A DNA stretch of 64,000 nt, from positions 19,007,815-19,071,814 of the forward strand of contig CM033118.1 of NCBI GenBank assembly GCA_019321725.1. The letters run 5' to 3'. Of the stretch, positions 12,435 through 25,400 are shown in pieces; position 1 is the first letter of the stretch; each line of letters starts with the position of its first letter. The translations under genes were made by a program, and so were the position numbers. Below the pieces are notes generated by a model. The model saw only the letters and a program-made list of their open reading frames with translations, was not told the origin of the DNA and made no database searches. This DNA is from Paulownia fortunei. Its lineage: Eukaryota > Streptophyta > Magnoliopsida > Lamiales > Paulowniaceae.

Positions 12435-14345
12435 ATGGCTCTAACTCATCCCCAATCCCATTTCTTTCTTCTCTGTTTCTTCACATCAACTTTCCTTGTT
12501 CGATCAAGACTTGATCTTCACCCTCTAGACTATGATGCCCTCTTGCACATACACACAGACTTTGGCATCCAGCACGCACAGGGGAGGAATCTGTGCGGCT
12601 CCGCCGGAATATTCTGTGAACGACGAATCGAAAACAATTCTTACGTTCTCAGAGTTACTCGTCTGGTGTTTGAATCCCAAAACCTTAAAGGAAAACTGTC
12701 TCCTGCCATTGGCCAGCTCTCGGAGCTGAAAGAACTTTCCTTACCAAACAACCAACTTGTGGACCAAATCCCAGCTCAAATCATTGACTGCCAGAAACTT
12801 GAGGTTCTAAACCTTGGAAAAAATCTGTTTTCGGGCAAAATCCTGTCCGGATTATCTTGGTTAATCCGCCTTCGAGTCCTTGATTTATCCTCAAACAAGT
12901 TCACAGGGAACCTGAAATTCTTGAAGTACTTTCCCAACCTGGAAAAACTCAATCTTTCTGATAATATGTTTGCAGGAAAAGTACCTGTATCTTTGAGATC
13001 TTTTCGGAATCTCAGATCCATAGACATATCCGGCAACAGTTTACTCGAGGGTCAGGTGCCACTGATGAATGATCAAGTAGAACACTATTTGTCCTCAGAA
13101 TTGGCTGAAAAGGAGAGCATTCCAAAACGCTATGTGTTTGCTGAAAGTTCAAAAGGCAGAAATCGATCCACTTCTGCCATGGCGCCTTCTTCGAGTCAGG
13201 TAGCTAATGCCGAAGCCCCATCCTCAACGACGGGACCAAAAAAGAGGCACAAGAAGAACAAGAATAAAATAGTTCAGTGGATTCTTGGATTCTTGGCTGG
13301 AGCTTTAGCAGGCAGTGCGTCTGGAATGGTATTTTCTTTGCTTTATAAGCTGCTCATCCTCTTAGTCAAAGGGCGTAGAAAGGGGACAAGCTTGAAAATT
13401 TTCAGCCCCATGATCAAGAAAGCCGAGGACTTAGCTTTCCTGGAAAAAGAAGATGGATTAGCATCACTTGATGTCATAGGAAGAGGTGGTTGTGGGGAAG
13501 TTTACAAAGCTGTTTTACCTGGAAGCAATGGGAGAGAAATCGCCATAAAGAAGATAATTCAACCCCCTAGGGATGCGGAAGAGCTCACGGAAGAAGACAG
13601 CAAGCTTTTAAACAAGAAAATGCGCCAGATTAAGTCTGAAATTCAGACCATGGGTCAAATCAGGCACCGGAATTTACTTTCCCTGCTAGCCCATCTGCCA
13701 CGACCTGATTGCCATTACTTGGTGTACGAGTACATGAAGAATGGCAGCCTGCAAGATTGTCTCCAACATGTAGCAGAAGGTAAAAGAGAACTAGACTGGT
13801 TGGCGCGATACAAGATTGCACTAGGGGTGGCTGCTGGACTCGAGTATCTTCACTTGAATCACAGCCCTCGCATAATTCACAGAGACCTAAAACCCGCAAA
13901 CGTCCTCTTGGATGATGAAATGGAAGCACGAATTGCAGATTTCGGGCTTGCAAAAGCAGTCCCTGATGCTAACACCCATGTTACAACTTCAAACGTAGCA
14001 GGAACAGTAGGATACATTGCCCCGGAGTATTACCAGACGTTTAAGTTCACTGATAAGTGCGATATGTACAGCTTTGGCGTGGTACTAGGTGTGCTGGTCA
14101 TTGGGAAGCTGCCATCGGATGAGTTTTTCCAACACACAGATGAGCTGAGTTTGGTCAAATGGATGAGAAATGTGATGATATCTGAGGATCCCAAAAGGGC
14201 AATTGACCCAAAGCTATTGGGAAATGGGTATGAGGAGCAGATGCTCTTAGTTCTCAAAATTGCATGCTTTTGCACTCTGGATAATCCCAAGGAGAGGCCA
14301 AATAGTAAGGATGCTAGGTGCATGTTATCTCAGATAAAGCATTAG
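12435..14345 (+). CDS. SOBIR1: LRR receptor-like kinase SOBIR1
   Basis: Plasma-membrane adaptor kinase that associates constitutively with LRR receptor-like proteins and transmits immune and cell-death signals with BAK1-type kinases. It is a single intronless open frame of 636 residues, close to the usual SOBIR1 size. A hydrophobic signal peptide spans about 1-24. A short LRR ectodomain (about 4-5 repeats, e.g. LRVLDLSSNKFTG and LEKLNLSDNMFAG) runs about 80-210, then a Ser/basic juxtamembrane stretch. The membrane helix (about 281-310) carries the glycine series GFLAGALAGSASG. The kinase domain follows: P-loop GRGGCGEVYKA (about 347), lysine in AIKK (about 370), catalytic IHRDLKPANVLL (D about 484), DFG (about 502) and VAGTVGYIAPEY. 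The C-terminus LKIACFCTLDNPKERPNSKD...MLSQIKH is typical of SOBIR1. It is an RD-type kinase with all key residues present. Confidence 0.97.
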   Translation: MALTHPQSHFFLLCFFTSTFLVRSRLDLHPLDYDALLHIHTDFGIQHAQGRNLCGSAGIFCERRIENNSYVLRVTRLVFESQNLKGKLSPAIGQLSELKELSLPNNQLVDQIPAQIIDCQKLEVLNLGKNLFSGKILSGLSWLIRLRVLDLSSNKFTGNLKFLKYFPNLEKLNLSDNMFAGKVPVSLRSFRNLRSIDISGNSLLEGQVPLMNDQVEHYLSSELAEKESIPKRYVFAESSKGRNRSTSAMAPSSSQVANAEAPSSTTGPKKRHKKNKNKIVQWILGFLAGALAGSASGMVFSLLYKLLILLVKGRRKGTSLKIFSPMIKKAEDLAFLEKEDGLASLDVIGRGGCGEVYKAVLPGSNGREIAIKKIIQPPRDAEELTEEDSKLLNKKMRQIKSEIQTMGQIRHRNLLSLLAHLPRPDCHYLVYEYMKNGSLQDCLQHVAEGKRELDWLARYKIALGVAAGLEYLHLNHSPRIIHRDLKPANVLLDDEMEARIADFGLAKAVPDANTHVTTSNVAGTVGYIAPEYYQTFKFTDKCDMYSFGVVLGVLVIGKLPSDEFFQHTDELSLVKWMRNVMISEDPKRAIDPKLLGNGYEEQMLLVLKIACFCTLDNPKERPNSKDARCMLSQIKH

Positions 14346-14539
14346 TTATGAGAGAAACTGAATAATTTGTTAATTATGTAATTAAATGCGTGATGATGCC
14401 TAGAGATGCAAATCAAGATGTCGATTCAGTCAATTGTAAAATTTATTATGCTGTCTTTCAAAGTTATGCTTATGAACTTTGCTGTTTGGTTCCCCCCATG
14501 TACTTATAGCAAGTTTCTTCATTATTCTATCCTGACAAC

Positions 14540-14545
14540 AATAAA
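14540..14545 (+). terminator. Candidate poly(A) signal of SOBIR1
   Basis: AATAAA 195 bases after the stop codon. Confidence 0.4.
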
Positions 14546-15825
14546 GAAGAAGATGATGACGGACATAGTCAGTCCATTGACGTTCTTTTAGCTACAGCTA
14601 AGTTAGCCATATTTTCTTGAAGGAGAAGATCAGAATCATGCATATTTTTTAAACATGTTCAAAGTATTACAATTGGCTAATCCCTATCTTAACCTATGTG
14701 ACAAAGCTGATGTATCAACCTCAGTTTTGTCGCCAAAAAGGGAAAAACTGGGGTAAATATCTCTCAACCAAGGAACTAAAGGGAGAAGAAGTGTGGATGC
14801 CGCCTTAACTCATGAATTTTGGTTATCTCAATACTATTGTTTCAGCTAATAGGGTCAAATGTTATTACATAATAGCCATGCAACCTAGGCTTTTTCCCTC
14901 TTCTTACAGACAAATCGACATGTAACAGCCTGGTCAATATCATGACTTGACCAGCTTCAGTATCAACTGTTCTTCAAACTTCAGATGATTAGCATGGTTC
15001 ACTGGAAACAAGCACTAAAAGGCATCAATACATTACAGATCTTGATCAGGCAAATTCTACTCAATTTATTAAACCAGAAGGCAATTTGATTCGAAAGTTA
15101 GCATAGCAAATCCATAATCAGAATACATAAATGCAGCTGCATACTATAAGTACTATGGCAGAAGAGATCCGCATCAGCTCACAAGATGAGACATTTCCAC
15201 AGTCAAATGACTTCAAGATAATTCAACTTGTTAATGCTACCACCTAACTAAGATATCTAGCCGATCGTTAAAATTATATCCCACATTCTCACGTCGCTGA
15301 GGCAAAGCTGTCATGCAATCCCCCAGTACATGAGTCAAGTACTGTAGAACTCAAAATGTCATACTTTTGCAGGCTCACTCATCTCCTTCTAAATTCTGCT
15401 GTCTTGACAATAAACTCCAGCATCAGTTTAACACAAGGCTGGAAAAATAGCATGTCACCACTTCAGCAGTTCACCAGGTATGGATGAGGCTGGAAAAATA
15501 GCACAATCATAAATTAGATGCTACCAGTTTTTCACCTAATCATCTCCATGTTGATATGCAACAAAAGTAAATTACAAGAGGAATAACTAGTCTTAGTCAT
15601 CTTTTAACAAGAAAAACTAGACACAGCAATCAATGAATACATAATCCTAGAGATCACGCAGAAATTCTCGTGTAAAAAGAGTGAAGGATATCTCAAAGGA
15701 GAGAAAAAGAGGATTCTGCATCTGTTTGGATCAATTTAGGTGCCTAATGAATTTTGGAAGTGTTTTTTTCCAAGCAATACAAGACTTTCTGCAATTCTAT
15801 GGAAAACTCCAAGCTCTAAGGTACC
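14546..15825. other. Intergenic space between convergent SOBIR1 and MHF2
   Basis: About 1.3 kb. Part is probably 3' UTR of the minus-strand MHF2 gene. A short direct repeat, AGGCTGGAAAAATAGCA, occurs at about 15437 and 15488. No other gene seen. Confidence 0.5.
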
Positions 15826-17521
15826 TTAAAAATCTAAAAGTAATTGTGGAAGTATCCTCTCTAGATGAGTTGCTTCTATTTTAAGAGAGCCCTCTGCTTC
15901 AGCAATGGTAGCAGCACGTTGAATAGCCTCTACAACATAGTAAACAGAAAAATAATGTACTAAATGTCTTCTGACCACCATTGAAAATATTGCGGAGAAC
16001 AGCAAGTTCATGTGCATAAAAGGGCTAGCCTTTTCTTCGAAAATTGAAAAACTGAAAGACGTGATTTTGCTTAGGCTGCAAACCTGTCACAAAAACTCGG
16101 AGCAGTTCACAGCTCAGCTTCAATGCATTTGCATTGGCTGCATTTCATTGTAGAACACAAATAGATAAGCAATATTCATTGGTAAGTGAAGATGTAGAAT
16201 CAACAAGCTCATTCTTTCAATAAAACTTGAAAGAATGATTGTTGGACACAAGAAGCAGATAAGTCAAAGCAAGGCTCAATTATGTTTTCTGCGAGCAAGT
16301 TTGGCAAAAGAATGGATACAAGAAGTGTTACACCTCGAAACATGCCTCTAAAACAAACTATGCATCATTTACAAGACTCAATGAGAATGTCAAGGTCCAT
16401 AACTGAATCTTGCAACAAGCAAGTTTGGCAAAAGAATTGAACCACATTTCTCCTCAAAGACGATAACTACAATGCTCGACTTACGTTTGACTTGACACAG
16501 AATGTTTCATTAGCAAAAAGTGCACAACCAAACTGAAATCACATTGATCACAAAGTAACTACAACTTCAAACTCATCTTATCACCAAAGGTTCACTACAA
16601 TGTATCAAAGATGTAAACCTCCAAAAAGAGACCAACTCTTTTACATGAAAACACTATGCATCACATGACTTGCTATACCCAGTCACATTTTTGATGTTCT
16701 GTTCAAAGGCATGCCTACAACCATCCACCATTTGATTCCACCATTCTATTGTTTCCACTCCAATTCATTCACAACAACAATATCAAGATAGATATTTCTC
16801 AAGCAAACCTCAATAGTGCAACCGGCATAAAGTGCATTAGTGCATTTGCACAAGTTAATTTGTTGGATAGCATAGTCAATACAGCACAGTTCTTACCAGA
16901 AGTGAGCCGACTTCTCTTCGATGTACTTGGTCCTGCCTACAAATAATTAAATTCGAACGATCAAGCAACAAAGAAAAAGATTCTTAATTGAAACAAAACT
17001 TGGTAATCAGAAAAGTTTACATGGTTATAGCATTCAACATTAGGCATTTCATACGTGTTAAAAATTCTTTGGAGGCTTTTCAACAAATATATATAAACAA
17101 GAATGAAAATAAGCATATTATAAGGAAATGAAATTAATCAGGAAACGGGAACATTATACACAATACAATGAAATTGAACCTCAGCTTCAGGTTCTGAGAG
17201 TTGATTTTTCTCCCGCTCTGCCCACACCAAAAATAAATAAATAAAACATGAACAAAGGCTCAAGGTGAATTTGAATTTTACAAAATTAATAAAAAACATA
17301 AAAGGGAAATATTAGAAAATGGGGTACCTGCACCTCGTCTTTCCCAAACGAGTCTGAAAATTGCACGAATCAATTCCTGTTTCATGTACACCAAGAGAAA
17401 GCATAAGCGACCGACACACGTAACCAAATTCGTTTAAGAAATTCGAGAAACGACTAAGATAAGGTGAAGATAAAGAGAGCTTTTTTTTTTCTTTTACAGG
17501 ATCGAAAGTATTTTCCTCCAT
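15826..17521 (-). CDS. MHF2: CENP-X / MHF2 histone-fold protein
   Basis: Small histone-fold protein that pairs with MHF1/CENP-S; in plants the pair acts with FANCM in DNA repair and in limiting meiotic crossovers, and in other eukaryotes also at kinetochores. I assembled six exons with GT-AG borders and consistent phase: 17521-17498, 17376-17328, 17217-17180, 16936-16897, 16137-16084 and 15929-15826, in total 309 bases or 102 residues. The start exon encodes only MEENTFDP. It is followed by ELIRAIFRLVWERRG (first helix), an acidic/Ser linker, SANANALKLSCELLRVFV, EAIQRAATIAEAEG and the highly diagnostic IEATHLERILPQLLLDF at the C-terminus. All exons are too short for simple ORF detection except the last. 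The family is secure; the short first exon is supported by phase and by a sensible Met, and is slightly less certain. Confidence 0.9.
16210..16237. repeat. Perfect 11-bp-stem hairpin in MHF2 intron
   Basis: CATTCTTTCAA, a six-base loop, then TTGAAAGAATG. It lies in the 759-base intron between MHF2 exons 4 and 5. A 19-base direct repeat, GCAAGTTTGGCAAAAGAAT, also occurs twice in this intron, at about 16295 and 16421. Confidence 0.8.
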
Positions 17522-17934
17522 TGATGGATGAACACAGAGCAACCAAATGAGCAACAGAGGTAATCAGAATATTATTAGAATTTTTAATTAAAAGAATTAA
17601 ACAATCATCAACCCTATCAGTCTTTTTTTTTTTAATGGCTGATTTGATATTTTCAAAAATAATTATTAATTCTAATTTGGTAGGGAGGAAAAAAAAAAGT
17701 GGGGAAATCGTCCTAGATTTAACATAAGGTTGTCTCAAAATTAAAAAGAGAAAAAAATAATAACTTATTTTATTTTATATTCCAGACAGGTGGTATTTGG
17801 GCCAACTCACCTTAATTCAATCAAAAAAATGTCATTTATATAGAGAATAGAAGATTCACAAGAAAATTCCTTACAACCTAGTGTCAAAAAGTTAGTCTAT
17901 CAAGGATTTATTTGTTTTAATAAAGAGTAGGATT

Positions 17935-18285
17935 GAATGAAGTGTAAAACTAAATATGAATAGGGTTTAAATCGAAATGAGTTGAATCAAATATAATTTT
18001 ATTTAAATTTATATCGAACTTTAAAATTTGTATTCAAATTTAGTTTGATCGTCTAACGAATTGAATTTGAATTAACCTTATTCGAATAAAAAACGAATTG
18101 AATTCGAATAGTTTGATCATTTCATACATAATTAAGTTCGAATCGAATTTTAAATTTTATTGAACGAAAAAAATATATTCAAATTTAATTTATTATATTT
18201 AAATAATCGAATTCAAACAAACTTTTAATAATTGATCTTAAAATTATAATTATGTATTGAATAATTTAATTTGTTATTTCAGCCC
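17935..18285 (-). repeat. Dispersed repeat family A, copy 1 (reverse)
   Basis: Read on the minus strand it gives GATCAAACTATTCGAATTCAATTCG followed by an ATTCGAATAA-type core, matching the motif order of the copies at 20384, 41175 and 53205. Boundaries are approximate. Confidence 0.55.
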
Positions 18286-18936
18286 TGTCCACGAAGCTAA
18301 CTATTTTTTCTTCTTTGTCTTAACCCAAGAGTCAAGATGTTTTCATAGTTATATAAGCTAGTGTTTATTTGCTATTTTTAAAATTGTCAATACATGAACA
18401 CTTCTCTTTCAAATTTTAGGGTAAATAAGTCATTATAGACTTCATTAATATCATGGAATTTTTTTATGAGCATTCATCTGCAAAGGTGTCAAACCAGATG
18501 AACTTCATTAAATTTTGGATTCTTAATCTTTATTACTTACATAAAATTTTATTGACAAATTAACTCAGAATTTCAATCTTGAATTTTCAATCTTTATTAT
18601 TTAAATAAGCATTACTGATAAATTGACTTAAAATCCAGTCGATCCAACCAAAATCAATTCGATATATTTCAACAATATGTTGGGGAATTGTTGTGACTAA
18701 TTCATGCATAATTCTATAAATCAATATATAAATTCCATCGCACAAAACCCTTCAAATATTTTTTTCAAATTTCGATTTACATTTGGGTTCTTCATAAAAA
18801 AAAAAAAAAACCCACTAGATTCTTGATTTCATATTCAGGCAACAAGTTCTAACAACCCTTTTGAAAATTATAATTACAAATTAGACATTTTGGTATAATT
18901 TATATAATTCTTACAAAAAAAATAATAAAATATAAA

Positions 18937-18973
18937 AAAAAAAAAAAAAAGAAAGAAAGAAAGAAAGAAAGAA
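18937..18973. repeat. Poly-A / (GAAA)n simple repeat
   Basis: An A-run followed by several GAAA units. Confidence 0.85.
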
Positions 18974-20383
18974 ATTCCCACATGAGTGATAAGTGTGATG
19001 ATCCATTAATAGCCGACAAGCCCAAGCGTGTTCACAGTTCTCAGCCTGCAAATGAAGCAGGGCTAAGCCTGCTGGGGCAAAACACACGTGAAACACAAAA
19101 GGTTAAAGCAGATCAGGCCCACAATACATACATATGGTGTGCAATAGGAATTGTTTCTTTCCATCAAGTAAAGGCTGTGATTGTGGTCCAGCCAACCCAA
19201 GAAAAAAAATTTGGGGACACTAATCCCCAGAAAAAACCCTCTTGCCCCAGGAAATCTTTTCTTATTTTGATACAAGATTCTTGAAAATTTTATTGTAATA
19301 GAAAAAGATTTTGAAAATTCGAATCTTTATTCATTGTATATTCTAGTGTGTTTTGAAAACGAACTTGAATGAATTTCGTATTAGATTCGTATCGATGAAA
19401 AAATTGATATGCCCTACACAGTATTAATTCCAGGGAGACCTTCTCTTTTTCATTAGTGTTGATCGGTCTACTTGATTTCACGATCGATCTAGGCCCGCAA
19501 GCTATTACAGCAAGTGGCAGGGACAGTATGGAGTCCAAAAATCATTTCTTGAACGTAACATTGTAAAATTTTAATTCAAATTGATTTGATCGAATTCAAT
19601 TAATAGTATAATGTTATTCTCTTAGTAAATTTTCTTTAAATATCAATCAATAACATAATAAAATATAAATTCACTTATCTTATAATTAGTTTAAGTTCGT
19701 GTGAACTGAGACTACGCGTCAGAAGAGAAGAATGAAGTGTTTAAGTACAAAACTTACAAACTTTGGGATGGGCATATTGGACAACTAAAACAGCTCATTT
19801 TCTTCCAATTTCCAACCCAAACTAATAAAAATAAATAATATTTCTTTATATAATATAAACAAGATCCGAACCTTCCAACATCCCCTCTAATCTCAGATTA
19901 ATTAATCTATAATTCTATTTGCTAATTGTATTAAGTAAAGAGGAAATCCAGCAGGAGACATGTGGGCTATTTTTCTTCATCTGAGGGAAGTGTCTTCAAA
20001 TTCACCAGCACATTCCCCCACTTTCCTGATACACTAAAAAAGTACTCTCATGGAGACATTCATGGAGTTGGCATCCCAAAAAGTGTTTCAAGGGTCCAAG
20101 CTTCTAAGTTGAATACTTTTTTACAATTGGATTTTTTTTCTTTTCTTTTTTATTATAAAGTTTTTATACATTGTGATACATTTTTTGGGTTTTTTTTATT
20201 TTTTCTTTTATGAGTTAAATAAAAATGAGCAGTGTGCTGTTTAAGTTTGGTGACAGTTGATATTTTTTTCTTTTCATCAGCAAATATGAAATTTGATCAA
20301 ACAAAACATGGACAGCTCAGGTAGCTTGATTATTTTCATTGTGATTAGCTAACAATGAAAAATTAATATTAAGCTTTGAAATA

Positions 20384-20812
20384 GCTAGGTGTAAAAATCA
20401 TACTATATATTAAAGAATCTCTTTAGTAGGAATTTTCTTTCTCTTGTTGTAAAACTATCAATTATGATTGAAAAATAAATCAAGTTATTCAATACTCGAC
20501 TCGAAATAGATTGTTAAAAATTCGAATTTGATTCTTAACTTAACAAACCAAGCGTTGAACACATTTTTCATTCGATAACATATGAAGTTTGGCTCGAACT
20601 CTCGACTCGATTAGTGAAAAATAAAAAAAATATATATAAAAAGATCAAGTTACTCGAATTCGATTCGTATTTGATTCGATTAAAACTCATTCAAGGTCAA
20701 CTCCCTTAATAATCAAACTAAACTTTAACACAATTTTTGAAATTCGATAAAAATTTAAATAAATTTGAATATTAATATTTTTGGTTCGACTTGATTTATT
20801 TATACCCCTAAT
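20384..20812 (+). repeat. Dispersed repeat family A, copy 2
   Basis: Contains the family core: 'CTCGACTCGATTAG', then TACTCGAATTCGATTCGTAT, TTGATTCGATTAAAACTCAT and a GAAATTCGATAAAAATTTAAAT tail. The left end AGCTAGGTGTAAAAATC and right end TTATACCCCTAA read as weak inverted termini (TAGG-GT-TAAA), which would fit a non-autonomous DNA transposon. Confidence 0.6.
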
Positions 20813-22213
20813 GTGAAGTAACTAATATTTTTATGCATGATTTTACTATAGTGATAACTAATTTAAGGGTGGTTAAAAAAAAAAAAAAGAATGTTACACA
20901 AAAAGAATAATAATAATGGGGGGGTGGCCATGTAAAAATCATTAGGGTCACTTTGTGGGGACCTAAAAAAATTATGTGCATGGTTTAATGCTCAACATAC
21001 ATTGAGACTAGAGCTTTTTATTAGTTATATGTATCTTAATTGCTAGAAACAAGAGCAAATATTCTAAGATGACAAACATGTGAAGCCACATTCATTTTGC
21101 AAATCCCCACAACTGGGAACCAGCTCATTAAATCTTGAATTCTATAGTGAATTTGACCATTTTAGAGGGGTTAAATTGAATAGTGAACCCATCTTTGAGG
21201 TGTAAAGTGTAATGATCAAAACTTTCTTTTTTGGCTATCATGATGTATTAGTAAAATCCTATTTAAGCACACCAAAGGTATAAAAAGGTGGTAGTGTATA
21301 TGTGTGTGATTTTATTTTTATTTTTATTTTTATTTTTTCCTAGAGCTCTATAATGAATTTTAGTAAAATAATGAATTTTGTAAATGATTTTAACGATGTG
21401 ATTCGATTATTAAAGGAGTTGAGTTTTGCATCGAGTTATAACCATCAAATTTAATAAAATAAATTTTTTCTAAGATAAGAATATTTATACATGTTACTTA
21501 ACCCCTTACACCTTAAAATAAAATCCAACATGATTAAATAAAATACTTGAAAAGGGAAAAAAAATAACAAAATAATGAGGGTGACAAAAGGAGAATGTAA
21601 TTGCCCATGATAAGATTTTTTTCATATATATTTGTCATTACTCAAATTTGACTTGTATTTAAATATTTATAAAAATAACTTCTAATGTAAATTGTAAAAT
21701 TGGCACTTCCACATGTTATCAAATTTGGTCATCTAGATTTTGAATCACTATTTTTATTTTTTTTCTTGATTTTGATTAATTGCCTTTTTCTTGATTTTTT
21801 AACGATAAATTTTAAATCTTAATGCAGTTCAAGGAAACAACATTTTTTAATTATTAGAGTAATTTTCAAAATGAATTGAATTTCTATTACTGTATAGCCC
21901 ATAAAAAATCATATATTATTGTCTTAAATTATATTTTAATTACCATATTGCAATTCCATGTTACCATCTCAAATTATATTTCATAATGCAGCCAGATACC
22001 TTAATTTTATTCCCCCTCTAAAAAGAAGAAAACAAGAAAAGGCCAAAATAGCACATAGGAACTTAAAAAATATATTAAAAAAAATAAAACGTTGCAAAAA
22101 AAGAAAAAAAGAAAAAAAGAAATAGCATATGTGGCCACGCTTTGATGAACAGTAAACATCACAGCTGGTCACAGTATCATAATCACTCTCCTCAAACTCC
22201 ACACCAAAAACTT

Positions 22214-22258
22214 TCCCTTCCCCCCTCTCTCTCTCTAGTCTCTCTCTCTCTCTCTCTA
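22214..22258 (+). repeat. CT-rich leader tract
   Basis: (CT)n interrupted by AG, about 150-195 bases before the hydrolase start codon; typical of plant 5' UTR or core promoter pyrimidine patches. Confidence 0.7.
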
Positions 22259-22408
22259 CTGTTTTCTTTACTTTCTATACAATTCCATACAATTCTCTCG
22301 CTCTCACACTCGCAGACATTTATATTTTCAACAAATGCTACATACAGTTACAGGGTTCTGACAGAGGGAAGCAAATAATAGATAGAGTGAAAGAGAGGAG
22401 AAGGAGAG

Positions 22409-25400
22409 ATGGGAGGGGTAACGTCATCAATGGCAGCAAAGCTGGCGTTTTTCCCACCGACCCCGCCGAGCTACAAGCTGATTACTGATGACTCCAGGGG
22501 TCTGCTGCTGCACCCGTTTCCTCACCGTGAAAACGTCGACGTATTGAAGCTTCCGACGCGGCGGGGCACGGAAATCGTGGCGATGTACGTGAGGTACCCC
22601 ATGGCTACTTCCACGCTGCTGTACTCGCACGGCAACGCGGCGGATATTGGGCAGATGTATGAGCTCTTTATCGAGCTCAGCATTCATCTCAGAGTTAATC
22701 TCTTGGGGTAATTCTTGCTTTCTAGTTCTTTTTTATGTGTATGATTGTTGGAATCCTGATTATATGGAGAAATTGCAAATTTCTGTTGGCAATTGGTGTG
22801 TGTTTTCGCGGTGTTTCTTGGATGTAATTTGATGCGTTTTTGTTTAATTGTTCTATGAGCTGCTATCTTTGGTGAAATATGATTTTTTTTTTTATGCGAT
22901 TGATGTAAAAATCTTGTTATCTACCTGAAATAAAGGTGTGATAAATTATGTATTTATGCGGGGTTTTATCTCTCTTTTTATTTTCTTGGTGCTGATGATT
23001 TAAGATAAATGAAGCTTGTTATTATAAAAAAATACAAAGGTATTTTATGCATGAGTATATGTATGTGCGACAGTGTGAGTTGTTAGCTTAGTTGGATCAG
23101 ATGGGTTATTTGTTTTATGTGTCCCATTTGTGGTAAATTTTATTGTTTATGTGCATTGTTTCTTTGATAGATTTTTGTTTTTTAAGGGTGTGGCAATTGG
23201 GGGTATTTTTAGGAATTAGATTTGATGTGAGTAACTTTATATAGGATGGTTCCTGGGAAGGTTAGGGGAAATTTTGAGAAATAATATTATTTTGTTTTGA
23301 TTTTATTTTGGTTGTTGCGGTGAGCTTGTGAGGGTAGGAAGTGTCGACTGTTGAAAAGTGGTTGGAAAAATTTCTTCTTTTGAAGAATTGGTAGATGATG
23401 GTCATAACTAGTAGGTATCCGATAGTTACTGTTGAGATCATTGACTGATGAAAGTGTCAGTGTCTGCTATCTGCAATTTTGCTAATTACTTTTCTGCGAT
23501 AAAATGTCAATGATTTCAATCGTCTTCGATAGTTAGATGGAACCTTTGTTGCATGCTTTTACTTTTCTGTGCAGCATGCATTTGGACTTTCAAGAGAGAG
23601 AGAAAGAGAGATGAAAATGGGAGTGGGTGGGCATGAGCCAATCATAGTTGACATATCTTATAATATTTTTGAAAGAAGTTTATAATGTGGAACAACCATT
23701 GACCTCTTACGGAGCAGCTAGAAAGTGTGGATATTTTCCCTTCATTATCTATTTGAATACCATTCAAGTTGGACATATGTAAAGAAATTGACTTAATTTG
23801 AGTTAATTTGAGAATTTGAAGGACTTATTGAAGTGCTACAAGTGCGACAATAAAAGGTTAATTACAGGGGTATAGACTTGAATAGCGGTAGATTGTTTTC
23901 TGAAAGGCAACCATTAAGTGCTTTACTCTTGCAAATATTTAATATGAGTGACTACTTAAATTTATTTCCCTGTGAATGCGTCTTTTATCAAAGAGATTCA
24001 TAGATGATGAAGTACAAGGTGTATGATAAAACTTATATTTTTTATTATCACAGTTGAATGTCAGCCTTCACATAATGTAAGGGGTTCTGAACATTGTAAT
24101 TCAGGCATACGCCTGGGTCCAAACTATGGCTAACAAAGGCTTTGACATGATAAAGGAGAAGCCAAATATTACTGAATATACCATAGGCCTCATAGCTGGT
24201 CCGTGATGCTTTATGTATGTTTTAGTCAGACACAAGCTGCCCTACTTATTTTGATGCTATCTTGGTTTTGTCACTTACTTGTGACAGAGCTTCCCCTCAG
24301 AAGTGTCTTATGCACATTATGTCTGCAGGTATGACTACTCAGGTTATGGGCAATCAACCGGAAAGGTATCAGCTGATGACTTTTAATGACAAAATTCTTT
24401 TCCTCTCTTTAGTAAGTGATTGATAAAGATAATATGTTTTCTGTATTGCAGCCGAGCGAGCATAATACTTATGCAGATATTGAAGCTGCATATAAGTGTC
24501 TTGAAGAGAGCTATGGGGCTAAGCAAGAAGACATCATCCTATATGGTCAATCTGTTGGTAGTGGCCCGACTGTAGATCTTGCAGCTCGTTTGCCTCGACT
24601 AAGGGCTGTTGTTTTGCATAGTCCTATTCTATCAGGCTTAAGAGTTATGTATCCAGTGAAGCGCACATATTGGTTTGACATCTATAAGGTAAATGCTTGG
24701 TTACAGAACTGCACGACTCAATTTAGTCATACTTCTGATATCATTCTTACTATCCTTTCTCACAAGTGGCTATGCTACTTGGTACTTGATTGTTGTCCAT
24801 TTCTTAACTTGTCCTTGAGGAAGTGTCATGCACAATTCTGTCTCTAAACATTGCTCTATGTTGTTTTTATGCAGAACATTGACAAAATCCCCTTGGTGAA
24901 GTGCCCTGTTCTAGTTATTCATGTAAGTAAACATATTCGCCTAATTTCCTCTGCCTAGTTATATAGAGCAACCACCTATAATATGCATATGTTTTCCCTA
25001 ATGGTGTTTTGGGTTGGTAGATGAGGATTTTGGACATCTCAGCAAAATATATTGTATCTTAAATGGCATACTTGATTGTGCTCTTTCGACATTTTCCACC
25101 ACCTGCAACTCATTAATTTGAGAATTTGTATATAAACATGATAATGATGCTAACATGGTTACAACTGTGTAATTTTGGGTGAGTTTATGTTCAAATTTGA
25201 TATGGTTAGATTCAAATCACTGTGTCACTGAATTTTGTTGAAAATGCCAAAAATGAATTCAAGTGTTTCATAGACTCATTCTCAGTATTGCTGGTCCTTT
25301 AAATCCGTCGATCACACTGAAGCTTTAATATATGCAACCAAAACAGGTGTAATAGTGTGGTTGAGAACATGAAATTGGGGATTTGAGAGACAAACCATAA

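Larger units (their letters stand above)
17522..22408. other. Intergenic region between divergent MHF2 and ABHD17-like genes
   Basis: About 4.9 kb with no supportable gene. It contains two copies of dispersed repeat family A (17935-18285 and 20384-20812), poly-A and GAAA simple repeats near 18937-18973, and a CT-rich leader before the hydrolase gene (about 22214-22258). Open frames at 18982-19284 and 19962-20213 have no recognisable protein character. Confidence 0.55.

Noticed and set aside
18982..19284. 100-residue plus-strand open frame
   Set aside because: No signal peptide, domain or splice context; adjacent to simple repeats; antisense frames are equally open.
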